64,000 bases of DNA, taken from assembly GCA_959604355.1 (NCBI GenBank), contig CAUHAO010000001.1, positions 132,500-196,499 on the forward strand, in the 5' to 3' direction. This DNA comes from an uncultured Eubacteriales bacterium (lineage in GTDB: Bacteria > Bacillota > Clostridia > Oscillospirales > UBA644). Below, one piece after another: positions 16,726 to 25,361 of the stretch. A model generated the notes under the pieces. That model was not told the DNA's origin. It made no database searches and saw nothing but the letters and a program-made list of their open reading frames with translations. A program made the translations under genes and the position numbers. Positions within the stretch are counted from its first letter, which is position 1. Each line of letters opens with the position of its first letter.

Positions 16726-16995
16726 TTGACAGACAACTATTTTTCCGGTGCTGACGAGATCGCTGTAATGATTCCCGATCTCGCGCCGAGGCAGGATGTT
16801 GAAACGAATGGCAGAACATGCAAAAAATGCGATTTTTCGTGCGTTGACGCATTTCCGCTGAGCATGGCGTATGTGCCGATGCAAAAATTTGAGAATATAT
16901 ACGAGCTTGAAAAGGGTTTTGACACGGGTACTATATTTGCCGCGCTCGACCAGCCGTTCATTGGCTATATGAAGAGAGGAGGCGGCATAAATTGA
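16726..16995 (+). CDS. cotJA: Spore coat-associated protein CotJA
   Basis: An 89-aa protein needed for assembly of CotJC into the inner spore coat. The family core is at about residues 46-82: MAYVPMQKFENIYELEKGF followed by GTIFAALDQPFIG. The N-terminal 40 residues are longer than in Bacillus and contain a CxxCxxxC-like cluster (TCKKCDFSCVDAF). TTG start preceded by AAAGGAAG at 7 nt. The stop overlaps the cotJB start. Confidence 0.88.
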   Translation: MTDNYFSGADEIAVMIPDLAPRQDVETNGRTCKKCDFSCVDAFPLSMAYVPMQKFENIYELEKGFDTGTIFAALDQPFIGYMKRGGGIN

Positions 16996-17243
16996 ACGAG
17001 AAGGAGATGCTCAAACGTCGCCTGATGATGAATCAGTTCGCGTTGAACGAAGTGGTTTTGTTTCTCGATACGCACCCCAACAACCGAGAAGCTCTCGCGG
17101 CTTTCGAGAAATACCGCTCTCAATCCGTCGCTCTTCGCAAGGAATATGAGGAGAAATACGGCATGATCGATATGTTTTCTCCCAACAATTGTGCGGATAA
17201 ATGGACATGGGTGGATTCTCCGTGGCCGTGGGAAAGACAGTAA
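16992..17243 (+). CDS. cotJB: Spore coat protein CotJB
   Basis: An 83-aa protein of the cotJ coat operon. Family pattern: LMMNQFALNEVVLFLDTHPNN, a helical middle, and an aromatic C-terminus (WTWVDSPWPWE). TTG start overlaps the cotJA stop as TTGA and has GGAGGCGG upstream. Partner of CotJA and CotJC; exact function unknown. Confidence 0.9.
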   Translation: MNEKEMLKRRLMMNQFALNEVVLFLDTHPNNREALAAFEKYRSQSVALRKEYEEKYGMIDMFSPNNCADKWTWVDSPWPWERQ

Positions 17244-17258
17244 GGGGGGAAACGAAAG

Positions 17259-17861
17259 ATGTTTGTATATGAGAAAAAATTACAATATCCCGTAAAGATA
17301 AAAAGACCGAATCTTCGCCTTGCGAAGTTCATAGTAAGTCAGTATGGCGGCGCTGACGGCGAGTTAGGCGCGTCGTTGAGATATCTGAGTCAGCGTTTCG
17401 CCATGCCGTATGATGAAATCAAAGCAGCACTTACCGATATCGGTAACGAGGAGCTGTCGCACCTTGAAATGGTCGGAACGATCGTTTACCAGCTGACTAA
17501 AGGCGTTACGGCGGAAGAAGTTCGTGATGCGGGATTTGAGGATTACTTTGTCGATCACACGACAGGAGTATATGCTCAGTCAGCGGCAGGTACACCGTTT
17601 ACGGCGGCTTATACCGCAAGTAAAGGCGACGTATTCACGGATTTGAACGAGGATCTCGCGGCGGAGCAGAAAGCGCGCACGACGTACGACAATATCCTGC
17701 GCCTTGCCGACGACCCGGATGTTCGCGACGTTATACGCTTCCTGCGTGAACGCGAAGTGGTGCACTATCAGAGATTCGGCGAATGTATCCGTATTGCACA
17801 GGAAAGACTCGACTGCAAGAATTTCTACGCGATCAACCCGAGCTTTGACAGAACAAAATAA
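17259..17861 (+). CDS. cotJC: CotJC manganese-catalase-like spore coat protein
   Basis: A 200-aa four-helix di-manganese protein incorporated in the spore coat. Metal-ligand helices are visible: GELGASLRYLSQRF, then DIGNEELSHLEMVG (Glu-x-x-His), the ED-containing LNEDLAAEQKARTTYD and EREVVHYQRFGE (Glu-x-x-x-His). Compared with soluble manganese catalases it is shorter, as expected for CotJC. Last gene of the cotJ operon; a terminator follows. Confidence 0.93.
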   Translation: MFVYEKKLQYPVKIKRPNLRLAKFIVSQYGGADGELGASLRYLSQRFAMPYDEIKAALTDIGNEELSHLEMVGTIVYQLTKGVTAEEVRDAGFEDYFVDHTTGVYAQSAAGTPFTAAYTASKGDVFTDLNEDLAAEQKARTTYDNILRLADDPDVRDVIRFLREREVVHYQRFGECIRIAQERLDCKNFYAINPSFDRTK

Positions 17862-17877
17862 GATATCGAAAAAAAAG

Positions 17878-17910
17878 AACCGCATAGTCGCTGTGACCAT
17901 GCGGTTTTTT
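17878..17910. terminator. Bidirectional terminator between cotJC and degV
   Basis: AACCGCAT / ATGCGGTT, with A run on the left and T run on the right, so it can serve both convergent genes. Confidence 0.85.
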
Positions 17911-17911
17911 C

Positions 17912-18790
17912 TTATTTGCTGCGGACGTCGTCGTCTCCTTCAAAAAACAGAGCGAGAGTGCCCGGACCGACATGAGATCCTGTCACGGGTTCATAGCAGA
18001 CAGTAAGTATCTCTTTCGGGGGATTGTTTTTGCGGATCAGTTGCTCAAGGTATTTCGCGTCCTCTTCGCAGTCTGCGTGTGATATGCCGACAGTCTGAGA
18101 ATCTGCGTTTTTTACCAGTTCGTCATATTTCGCGGCGAGCATTTCAAAAGCTCTTTTTCTACCGCGTATTTTATCAAAGGAAACGATTTGTCCGAGTTCG
18201 TTGCCTTTGAGGATCGGTTTGATATTCAGAACTGTTCCGAGTATCGCCGTGGCGCTGTTTACCCGTCCGCTTCTTTTCAGATGCATCAGGTCATCGACCG
18301 TGAATACCTGGTACATTCTTTTGCACAGTGCCTGTATTTCACGCGCTGCCTGTTCCGGCGGCATGCCGCTGTCGCGGTATTCCGCGGCTTTGAGCGCCGG
18401 AATCCCTTCACCGAGAGAGGCTCCTCGGGTGTCAATGGCAAAAACAGACCTTTCGGGATATTTCTCAGAGAGTTCTTTCACGGCTATCTGTAAGGAATTG
18501 AATGCGCCGCTGACCCCGGATGATATACACAGGACCAGAACATCGTCTCCGTTATTAAGCATGGGCTCAATAAAGTCTATATATTTTTGGGGATTTATCT
18601 GTGATGTCGTGAATTTCTCTCCGAGGCGCATTTTGCCGTAAAATTCCGCCCCATTGAAAGCCTCGGTATCTGTGCAGACGTATTCTTTATCACCTGAAAA
18701 ATAACTGAACGGTATAACGTCTATATTTTTAGATTTCACCAGCGTGGTGGGCAGATTTGCGGAAGTGTCAGTAACGATGCGAAAAGACAT
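17912..18790 (-). CDS. DegV-family fatty-acid-binding protein
   Basis: A 292-aa cytosolic protein. DegV/FakB proteins bind a fatty acid and present it to the FakA kinase. Motifs: N-terminal IVTDTSANLP, VIPFSYFSGDKEY, the T-S-Q segment FTTSQINPQKY, ISSGVSGAFNSLQIA, DTRGASLGEG and C-terminal VTGSHVGPGTLALFF, where the Ser/Gly/His residues form the carboxylate pocket. No fakA in the window. Divergent promoter with the DUF1836 gene. Confidence 0.93.
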   Translation of the reverse strand: MSFRIVTDTSANLPTTLVKSKNIDVIPFSYFSGDKEYVCTDTEAFNGAEFYGKMRLGEKFTTSQINPQKYIDFIEPMLNNGDDVLVLCISSGVSGAFNSLQIAVKELSEKYPERSVFAIDTRGASLGEGIPALKAAEYRDSGMPPEQAAREIQALCKRMYQVFTVDDLMHLKRSGRVNSATAILGTVLNIKPILKGNELGQIVSFDKIRGRKRAFEMLAAKYDELVKNADSQTVGISHADCEEDAKYLEQLIRKNNPPKEILTVCYEPVTGSHVGPGTLALFFEGDDDVRSK

Positions 18791-18821
18791 GATAGCACCT
18801 CTTAATCTAATATATATTATT

Positions 18822-18850
18822 AGTTTACCACATATTTTGGATTATGTCAA
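18822..18850 (-). promoter_or_regulatory. Sigma-A promoter of the DegV gene
   Basis: Minus strand TTGACA, 17 nt, TAAACT. Confidence 0.8.
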
Positions 18851-18872
18851 CAAACAATTTGTATCATACCTA

Positions 18873-18901
18873 TTGCAAAAAGGAAATTTTTGTGGTAAAA
18901 T
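18873..18901 (+). promoter_or_regulatory. Sigma-A promoter of the DUF1836 gene
   Basis: TTGCAA at 18873-18878, 17 nt, TAAAAT at 18896-18901; its -35 end lies only 22 bp from the divergent DegV promoter. Confidence 0.75.
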
Positions 18902-18930
18902 ATATTTAAAGTATAAGGGGATGAGACAAA

Positions 18931-19515
18931 ATGGCGTATGATAATAAATATACTGCGCAGAAATTGCGTCGCTGGGAGAATTATCTCAGAAATTTTCAAC
19001 TTCCGGAATGGAAGGATATTCCTGATTTCGGACTGTACATGGAGCAGGTGACTGCTCTATTGCAGCAGTTTCTGGATTATTTTCCGCCGGAACTCAAAGA
19101 AGAGCAGTTCATAACGGCGTCGACGATAAATAATTATGTTCGTATGAAAATAATGCCCGGCCCGGTTAAAAAAAAGTATTACCGTAAGCACATAGCATAT
19201 CTTTTGATAATACTGACGCTTAAACAAAGTCTGAGTATGGCTTTGATACAGAGTATAATACAGAACGACTTATCTGAGGATGATACGGAAAAATTATATA
19301 CGTCATATGCCGGCAAGCATGCCGCAGCCATAACGTATTTTACCAAACAGGTGGCGGTTGTGGCATCTCCGATACTTCACGACGAGGTGAGGGCGGATAT
19401 CGCGGCGGAAAAGACTGAGGATCTTATAATAACCTCTGCCGTCATAAGCGGGTTTGCGCGTCTTCTGGCAGAGAAGCTTTTGTTGCTCAAAGATATGAAC
19501 ATATCGGAGAAATAA
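18931..19515 (+). CDS. DUF1836 protein, MerR-like helix-turn-helix
   Basis: A 194-aa cytosolic protein of the DUF1836 family, which is widespread in Firmicutes. The core at about residues 70-110 (FITASTINNYVRMKIMPGPVKKKYYRKHIAYLLII) is typical and is predicted to form a MerR-like DNA-binding helix-turn-helix; the C-terminal half is helical. Likely a small regulator; target unknown. AAGGGGATG precedes the ATG. Confidence 0.85.
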   Translation: MAYDNKYTAQKLRRWENYLRNFQLPEWKDIPDFGLYMEQVTALLQQFLDYFPPELKEEQFITASTINNYVRMKIMPGPVKKKYYRKHIAYLLIILTLKQSLSMALIQSIIQNDLSEDDTEKLYTSYAGKHAAAITYFTKQVAVVASPILHDEVRADIAAEKTEDLIITSAVISGFARLLAEKLLLLKDMNISEK

Positions 19516-19543
19516 GAGCGAAGTTTTATATAAAAATTAAAAT

Positions 19544-19577
19544 AACCCGGGAAAGATCATTCTCTCCCGGGTTCTTT
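19544..19577. terminator. Bidirectional terminator between DUF1836 and the esterase gene
   Basis: AACCCGGGA / TCCCGGGTT with a 12-nt loop; used by two converging genes. Confidence 0.82.
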
Positions 19578-19586
19578 ATTTTTCGG

Positions 19587-21491
19587 TTAATGTATGTTTC
19601 CGCACGTAAATGCAACGGCGGGGATCTTTCCTGAGCTGCAGAGCGTTACTTCCGAACCGAAGAAATTTGTGGCAATGCAGTTGTAGCGCACGGCGGTGAA
19701 GGTGTAGGGGGACATTACTGTTACGGTATTTGCGGAAGATACGGTCGCTGTAGAATCATGCCATTTGTCGCCGTCGTAGACCTGGAATCCTTTGACGGTA
19801 GAAATGCCGCTCGAGGTTGTTAGGCCTTTTCCGACATATTTGTAGGTGATGACGGCTTCATTTCCGTTTATTGTCACGCTGACGGGCTGCGGGCCTGCGG
19901 CAGAGTCGATGCTCCCTTTGCCGTAAGCGACGGCGAGAGCCATCGCGGAGGCACGCTGTGCCTGGTCGTATTTACAATACGGGTGCAGCTGGTTGTGAGC
20001 CGTGCCGTAGGTGCTGTCGGTCCAGATGTCGGAGCATGACGCGACGTAAACGTTATCTGTCAGCATCGCGGCTCTTCCGAGCTGCCCTCGGACACTTCCG
20101 AAGTCATAGCCGAAGTAGTTTGTCGGGAACTCTATGATGTAGACGGGGTAATCGTGCTTTATCAGGTCGTGGCGGTCGCGGTAATCGTTTATCAGTGCCG
20201 AAAGATGCTCTGCGTAGACAACTTCGTTGTCCGGCATACAGTCGCTTTCGCCCTGATACCAGAGCATTCCTGCGATAGCGAGGTTTTGCAGGGGATACAT
20301 ATATTGGTTATACATATATCTCGACGGAACGGTACCTACGACGCAGTCAACATAATAAAGACCGTCCTTCGAGCGATAGTCTATCTTTGTTTTATCCGCG
20401 AGTTCGTTCGGGAAGAACGCCGCAATGGGCTGTCCGTTGGCCTCAAATTCAATTATGCCTATCGGAATATCGTTGTTTGTCGCGTCAAGGATTTGTTTTG
20501 CAAAGAAGTATCCGATAGCCGAGAAGGCTTTCGCGCCCTGTGTGGGAGTCTGCCAGCCGTATTTGGAGGAGCTGTTGTTGATGAGCTTCGTCGAGCCCTG
20601 GCTCACACCCGTACGGTCTTTGAAGGAGTTCCGCAACAGGCGGATGTTGTCTGCGTCTGTGATTTTAATGTTTTTGCCGTTAAAGGAAGGCTTTGCCTCA
20701 CTGTTGAGCGTTGCGATAGAGTAATCGACGTTAGACTGGCCGACGACCCAGTACACGTCGCCTATCATTATGCCTGTGAACGTGCGCTCGGTGTCGTCTC
20801 CTGAAACGGTAAGCGTCAGTTTCTCCGTGGATGCGGGCAGAGTTTCGGGAAGAACAGCCATCCATTTGCCGTTTTCTATTTTTGCGTAAGCTGTCATACC
20901 TGCCAAAGTGACGGTTACTTTACTGCCGTTCTGGTCGTTGGGTGCAAATCCCCAGATCTTAATATATTCGTCGCGCTGCAGCACCATGTTGTTCCCGATA
21001 GCCGAAGAGACCGTAAAACGTGTCGCGTCGGGAAGGGCTGAGATGTCTTCCGTGGGGGCTTCTGTCACAGGCTCGGTGGGCGGCTCTGTCGGGGGAATCG
21101 TCGGCTCTTCCGTGGGATGCTCAGTGGGTTTTTCCGTCGAGGGGGCTGTGGGCTTTTCCGTAGGCCTTTCCGTCGTAGGCTCTGTGGGCTTTTCCGTAGG
21201 TCTTTCCGTTGTGGGCTCGGTGGGTTTTTCCGTAGGTCTTTCCGTCGTAGGCTCGGTGGGTTTTTCCGTAGGCCTTTCCGTTGTGGGCTCTGTGGGCGGC
21301 TCCGTCGGAGAAAGTGTGGGCTCGTCGGACGGAGCGTCTGTCGGAGCCTGCGTAGGTTCTTCCGTGGGGGCATCCGTGGTTGTCTGCGAAGGTTCGCTCG
21401 TTGGCTCGTCAGTCGGTGAGGGCGTTACGGTACATGCCGCGAATGACAGAAGCATGACCGCGGAAATTATTAATGCGATTAATTTTTTCAT
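19587..21491 (-). CDS. Secreted lipoprotein, sialate O-acetylesterase-like (SASA/SGNH) with PTEP linker
   Basis: A 634-aa exported protein. Lipoprotein signal ending AAC at about residue 20, then a roughly 125-residue Pro/Thr/Glu linker that includes a 12-residue unit (TERPTEKPTEPT type) repeated four times. Next comes an Ig-like strand region, then an SGNH domain: VVGQSNVDYS carries the nucleophile Ser, IAGMLWYQGESDC the oxyanion and Gly/Asn block, and AHNQLHP the catalytic His. This matches the 9-O-acetyl-sialate esterase/DUF303 group; removal of acetyl groups from host or plant glycans is likely. GGAGTCC precedes the chosen ATG. Confidence 0.8.
   Translation of the reverse strand: MKKLIALIISAVMLLSFAACTVTPSPTDEPTSEPSQTTTDAPTEEPTQAPTDAPSDEPTLSPTEPPTEPTTERPTEKPTEPTTERPTEKPTEPTTERPTEKPTEPTTERPTEKPTAPSTEKPTEHPTEEPTIPPTEPPTEPVTEAPTEDISALPDATRFTVSSAIGNNMVLQRDEYIKIWGFAPNDQNGSKVTVTLAGMTAYAKIENGKWMAVLPETLPASTEKLTLTVSGDDTERTFTGIMIGDVYWVVGQSNVDYSIATLNSEAKPSFNGKNIKITDADNIRLLRNSFKDRTGVSQGSTKLINNSSSKYGWQTPTQGAKAFSAIGYFFAKQILDATNNDIPIGIIEFEANGQPIAAFFPNELADKTKIDYRSKDGLYYVDCVVGTVPSRYMYNQYMYPLQNLAIAGMLWYQGESDCMPDNEVVYAEHLSALINDYRDRHDLIKHDYPVYIIEFPTNYFGYDFGSVRGQLGRAAMLTDNVYVASCSDIWTDSTYGTAHNQLHPYCKYDQAQRASAMALAVAYGKGSIDSAAGPQPVSVTINGNEAVITYKYVGKGLTTSSGISTVKGFQVYDGDKWHDSTATVSSANTVTVMSPYTFTAVRYNCIATNFFGSEVTLCSSGKIPAVAFTCGNIH
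21148..21291 (-). repeat. 36-bp tandem repeat inside the esterase linker
   Basis: Four consecutive 36-bp units starting at 21148, 21184, 21220 and 21256, differing at a few third-codon positions. They encode the Thr/Glu/Arg/Pro/Lys linker repeat; partial copies flank them. Copy number is likely variable. Confidence 0.9.
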
Positions 21492-21608
21492 ATCAAGGAC
21501 TCCGTTATATGCTTTTTTTATATAGATAATATAGCATATGAATGTGTCTATATTTTGACTTGATTTCGAAAACCTAAAACGCGGCATGACAATCTCCGGA
21601 AACCTGCG

Positions 21609-21642
21609 CAAAAAATTCCCGTGCGTCAATAAAACGCACGGG
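21609..21642 (-). terminator. Terminator of the SsuABC-like operon
   Basis: CCCGTGCGT / ACGCACGGG followed on the minus strand by GAATTTTTT. Confidence 0.85.
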
Positions 21643-21648
21643 TCTGTA

Positions 21649-22218
21649 TTACATTTTTATGATATCGCCGCCGAAAAATTCGGTTTCGGATGTGTCGTGG
21701 GTAATGAGGATCAGCGTCCTGCCGCGAGTATGTTCACGCACAAACGCCATTACACGGGCGCGTGTTTCATCGTCAAGTCCTTTGAACGGCTCGTCCATAA
21801 CAATGAGCTCTGCGTTCGCCGCAAGTGCTCTCGCGATTGCGACACGGCGCTGCTGTCCGCCTGACATTTCACTGGCGGGTTTTTGGCTTTCGGGGTCGAT
21901 GCCGATGGCAGAAAGGATGTCCGAGCGCTCAGTTTTTGTTGAATGCGGTACTGCCGCGCGGATGTTTTTGTCGGCACAAAGCGTTCCGACGAGTCGGTCT
22001 TCCTGGAATACCGCCGCAAGGCGTTCGGGAGCGCCGGATACCGTACCTTTATCGGGGCGAAGTATGCCGAGAATGACGTTTGCGAGTGTCGTTTTGCCGC
22101 AGCCCGACGCACCCATCACGCAGGTCGTTTTTCCCGCCTTGAATGTTGCCGAAAAATCCGAAAGTACACGGTTTTCTCCGAAGGAGACGCTTATGCCGGA
22201 AAGAATGATATCGTTCAC
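21649..22218 (-). CDS. ABC transporter ATP-binding protein, SsuB/TauB type, compact
   Basis: A 189-aa ATPase; relatives are about 240-260 aa, so the C-terminal extension is missing but all motifs remain: Walker A GASGCGKTT, Q-loop VFQEDRLVG, signature MSGGQQRR, Walker B LIVMDEPFKGLD, and the switch in ITHD. It energises the permease next to it; the start overlaps the permease stop by 4 nt. Substrate unknown (nitrate/sulfonate/taurine or thiamine-precursor class). Confidence 0.85.
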   Translation of the reverse strand: MNDIILSGISVSFGENRVLSDFSATFKAGKTTCVMGASGCGKTTLANVILGILRPDKGTVSGAPERLAAVFQEDRLVGTLCADKNIRAAVPHSTKTERSDILSAIGIDPESQKPASEMSGGQQRRVAIARALAANAELIVMDEPFKGLDDETRARVMAFVREHTRGRTLILITHDTSETEFFGGDIIKM

Positions 22219-22967
22219 AGCGACGTCACCCCCCTGAGCGCTTTGTCGAGCAGGAATATAAAGAGTTTTTCAAATGCGACGCTTACCGCGACGATGATGA
22301 CAGTCCAGGCAAAGAGGTCGGGAGTGTTAAGGTAGATCTTTGCGCCGTAAAGCTGTTCGCCTATTGAGCCGTCGGGCCTGCCGATGACTTCCGCCGCAAC
22401 GCCCGCCTTCCACGCAAGCCCTGCGGCGACGCTGCACGCGGAAACGATGAACGGGCGCAGCTGCGGCAGACGCACGAAAACGAGTCGACGCAGTCGTGAC
22501 ATGCGGAAAACGCAGGCCATCTCGTCCATTTTCGGGTCAAGTGTCTTTATACCCTGCAAAATGTTGGTATACACGAGCGGCATGACCATCAAAAATGAAA
22601 TGAATACCGAGAGGCTCGCGGATGACAGCCACACAAGCGCAATGACGATGAATGAAGCGACGGGAACGGATTTGACCGTAACCATAAGCGGGCGCAAAAG
22701 CGTTTCCGCGATGGGGTACGCTCCTGCGAGAGCCGCAAGAAGCGTGCCTGCAGCGACACCGAGGAGAAATCCGCCGCAGATACGGGAAAAGCTGAACCAT
22801 ATAGATGTGAAAAATGCGGGTTCGCGCCAAATGTCGCAAAGGCGTACGATTACGTCAACAGGAGACGCGAGGATGATTTTGCTGTCAAGCAGCATCGCCG
22901 CCGCCTGCCATACTGCAAGGGCAAGGATGACGGCGGCTGCGTTATGCAGAAATTTTTTCTGTATCAT
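22215..22967 (-). CDS. ABC transporter permease, SsuC/TauC type
   Basis: A 250-aa membrane subunit with about six helices. Motifs: LAVWQAAAMLL near the start, SFSRICGGFLLGVAAGTLLA, the PLVYTNILQGIKTLDPKMDEMA coupling region and VAAGLAWKAGVAAEVIG. Second gene of a three-gene minus-strand operon; starts immediately after the binding-protein stop. Confidence 0.88.
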   Translation of the reverse strand: MIQKKFLHNAAAVILALAVWQAAAMLLDSKIILASPVDVIVRLCDIWREPAFFTSIWFSFSRICGGFLLGVAAGTLLAALAGAYPIAETLLRPLMVTVKSVPVASFIVIALVWLSSASLSVFISFLMVMPLVYTNILQGIKTLDPKMDEMACVFRMSRLRRLVFVRLPQLRPFIVSACSVAAGLAWKAGVAAEVIGRPDGSIGEQLYGAKIYLNTPDLFAWTVIIVAVSVAFEKLFIFLLDKALRGVTSL

Positions 22968-23945
22968 TTACTTTTTGTAATAGAAGTCTTCATCGGGCAG
23001 CTGACCGCCGACGGACTGAGGCGCGGAAGCGAAAAGCACTCCCAGATAGCCTTTCATCGCGCTCTTCATTTCTTCACCAGTAATGCATACGATGTTACAG
23101 TAGGGAAGAGCTTTTTTCGCTATGACAGCCTTGACGATGTTGTATTTTTCGACGAGAGCGGCGGCGTCCTCGACGTTCGTATTCGCGTAATCCGTTGATG
23201 CTTTGTATTCTTTGAGGAAAGCTTCGACGAGCGTCGGATGTGCCTCAACGAAATCTTTTCTTGCGATGAGTACGCCCGTTACCATGCGGCTGTCACTGTC
23301 AACTGCATCCCATTGTTCTGTAAGGTCGAGCGCGATATCAAGCCCTTCGACGGAATTCTGTGCTACGGTTACGAACGGCTGGGGCAGCATCGCAACGCCG
23401 CTTTCTGCGTTCGAGAGGAGAGCAACGACCTCTGTCGGTTCGCTTTTCCACTCCATCGTCACGTCCTTGTCAGGGTCGAGACCGTTCTCTTCGAGAATAT
23501 GGCGAAGTCCGAATTCGGGCGCGGTGCCTTTGCCCGTGGCGTAGATCGTTTTACCTTTGAGGTCCGCGACGGATGTTATGCTCTCGCCCTTTTCTACGAT
23601 ATACAGCACTCCGAGTGTGTTGATTGCGAGGAGCTTAACGCCGCCTTCGGTGGTTTTATAGATTATCGATGCGAGATTCGCGGGAACGGCGATCATGTCG
23701 AGTTCGCCTTTTATGAATTTCGGGGTAAGCTCGTCTGCCGCTGCAGCCATTGTGAATTCGTATCTGTTTTTGCTCGTGCCGTCCTCATTGTCCTGCATGA
23801 GTTTTACCAGCCCCATACTTGTCGGACCTTTGAGTCCGCCGATGCGAACCGTCTGAGTGTCTTCCGGCGCGGAAGTGCATGCCGCTAAAAGGGCAGAGGT
23901 CATGAAAATTGCGATAATAAAGGAAAGAATGCGTTTTGCAGTCAT
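22968..23945 (-). CDS. ABC transporter substrate-binding lipoprotein, SsuA/NMT1 type
   Basis: A 325-aa lipoprotein; signal ends LLAAC near residue 22. The periplasmic-binding fold shows RIGGLKGPTSMGLVKLM, MIAVPANLASIIYK, DLKGKTIYATGKGTAPEFGLRHIL and ALLSNAESGVAMLPQPFV, characteristic of COG0715-like binding proteins. Ligand cannot be assigned; no sulfur or thiamine genes are adjacent. ATG at 23945 with GGAGG at 7 nt is better than an earlier in-frame ATG. An 18-bp palindrome 60 bp upstream may be its operator. Confidence 0.85.
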   Translation of the reverse strand: MTAKRILSFIIAIFMTSALLAACTSAPEDTQTVRIGGLKGPTSMGLVKLMQDNEDGTSKNRYEFTMAAAADELTPKFIKGELDMIAVPANLASIIYKTTEGGVKLLAINTLGVLYIVEKGESITSVADLKGKTIYATGKGTAPEFGLRHILEENGLDPDKDVTMEWKSEPTEVVALLSNAESGVAMLPQPFVTVAQNSVEGLDIALDLTEQWDAVDSDSRMVTGVLIARKDFVEAHPTLVEAFLKEYKASTDYANTNVEDAAALVEKYNIVKAVIAKKALPYCNIVCITGEEMKSAMKGYLGVLFASAPQSVGGQLPDEDFYYKK

Positions 23946-24006
23946 ATTCTGCCTCCGTAAAGTATAAATTTTATACATATATTATAAACGATATCAAAAA
24001 TAAAGT

Positions 24007-24024
24007 ATGTTGCGTACGCAACAT
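24007..24024. promoter_or_regulatory. 18-bp perfect palindrome, candidate operator
   Basis: ATGTTGCGTACGCAACAT is its own reverse complement. It lies upstream of the -10 (minus-strand TATAAT near 23985) of the SsuABC-like operon, around or just before the -35. Confidence 0.55.
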
Positions 24025-24199
24025 TAATTCTGAAATAATTGTTATTTCGGAGAAAAAAGGCTTCGGATATTATAAGAAAATAAGACAAAAGCGTGACAGA
24101 TGGTAATATTTGCTTGACTTCTTTATGAATTTGTGTTATTCTATAATACACAAGAGTGTCAAAAATGAAAAAAATGTTCAGGGAGGCTGAACTTCTCAC

Positions 24200-25297
24200 A
24201 TGCTTATTGAAGACGTTTGCCGTAGTTTTCGAATAGAGGGCGAACTCATAGATTGCGAAACTATAAAAACCGGAAATATAAATAATACATATAAGGTTCT
24301 GTTCAGAAGATTTGGGGAAGATGAGGCATATATAATCCAAAGAATCAACACCTATGTTTTCCGCAAACCCGAGCAGATAATGTCCAATATAAGTAAGATC
24401 ACCCGCCATATGCGTGAGGAAATGATATCCGCGGGCGAGAATCCGCATAATAAGGTTCTGCATTATCTTCATACGGAGGATATGAAGTACTGTATCTACG
24501 ACGAAAACCACGGAGTGTGGCGCGGATACAGATATATCTCCGATTCCGTGACATATGACGTGCTCGACAGTTACGAAAAAATATTTTACGCGGGGCAGGA
24601 ATTCGGCGATTTTCAGATGCGGCTGTCAAATTTTGACGCGGCGCAGCTTTATGAGACGATTCCGGATTTTCACAACACAAAGAAACGTCTTGAAAAGCTT
24701 TTCAATGACATTGAAACAGACCCTTGCAACAGAGTGTCGTCGGTGCGGGAAGAGATTGCGTTTATAGAGAAAAACAGAGAGATTGCATCAATGCTTTCCG
24801 AAATGCTCGAAAACGGAGAGATACCGCTCCGCGTGGTGCATAACGATACTAAATGCAACAACATCCTTTTCGATATAAATACCAATAAGCCGCTTGCCGT
24901 TATTGACCTCGACACGGTCATGCCGGGACTTACGGCGTACGATTTCGGTGACGCGGTACGTTCTCTCGGCAACACCTCGAACGAGGATGAAAAAGACCTG
25001 ACAAAAGTGAGTTTTGATATAAAGCGCTTCGATTCCTTTGCAAAAGGCTTTCTCGGACAGACGTGCGGATGCCTTACGCAGAAGGAGCTTGACACGCTTG
25101 TCATCGGCGCAATTACCATCACGGTCGAGCTTGCGTCGAGATTCCTTGACGACTACATAACGGGCGATAAATATTTCAAGATCAAATATGAGGATCACAA
25201 TATCGACCGTGCAAGATGCCAGATCGCGCTTGCAAAGGATATGCTCAAAAAACGCGATGAGATGGAGAAAATAGTCCGCCAATACTGCTGCAAATGA
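24200..25297 (+). CDS. Aminoglycoside-phosphotransferase-fold sugar kinase (NahK-like)
   Basis: A 365-aa kinase of the APH/ChoK fold. GNINNTYKVLF is the nucleotide loop, IQRINTYVFRKPEQIMSNI is typical of N-acetylhexosamine 1-kinase-like proteins, and the catalytic block RVVHNDTKCNNILFD plus AVIDLDTVMPGLTAYDFGDAVR supplies the catalytic Asp and metal site. Close relatives phosphorylate GlcNAc/GalNAc at C1; the substrate here is inferred only. AGGGAGG precedes the ATG. Monocistronic, with own terminator. Confidence 0.83.
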   Translation: MLIEDVCRSFRIEGELIDCETIKTGNINNTYKVLFRRFGEDEAYIIQRINTYVFRKPEQIMSNISKITRHMREEMISAGENPHNKVLHYLHTEDMKYCIYDENHGVWRGYRYISDSVTYDVLDSYEKIFYAGQEFGDFQMRLSNFDAAQLYETIPDFHNTKKRLEKLFNDIETDPCNRVSSVREEIAFIEKNREIASMLSEMLENGEIPLRVVHNDTKCNNILFDINTNKPLAVIDLDTVMPGLTAYDFGDAVRSLGNTSNEDEKDLTKVSFDIKRFDSFAKGFLGQTCGCLTQKELDTLVIGAITITVELASRFLDDYITGDKYFKIKYEDHNIDRARCQIALAKDMLKKRDEMEKIVRQYCCK

Positions 25298-25311
25298 TTT
25301 GGTATAAAAAT

Positions 25312-25345
25312 AAAGATCCGTCCCGATATGGGGACGGATCTTTCG
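25312..25345. terminator. Terminator between the sugar kinase and trpB
   Basis: AAAGATCCGTCCC / GGGACGGATCTTT, 6-nt loop; perfect 13-bp stem between convergent genes. Confidence 0.88.
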
Positions 25346-25361
25346 CTGTGTTTTCGGTTTT

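Noticed and set aside
21148..21291. 36-bp repeats as a CRISPR array
   Set aside because: Units are contiguous without spacers and code in frame for a protein linker.
20908..21525. Plus-strand frame rich in GSVGFSVGLSVVG repeats
   Set aside because: It is the antisense reading of the Thr/Pro/Glu linker repeat of the esterase lipoprotein; no ribosome site or promoter.
21649..23945. Assignment of the ABC importer to thiamine precursors (ThiXYZ)
   Set aside because: The binding protein is only generally NMT1/SsuA-like and there is no TPP riboswitch in its leader, unlike thiT.
23946..24199. Possible small gene between the importer and the sugar kinase
   Set aside because: AT-rich, no ribosome site or coding pattern; only a palindrome and promoter-like elements seen.
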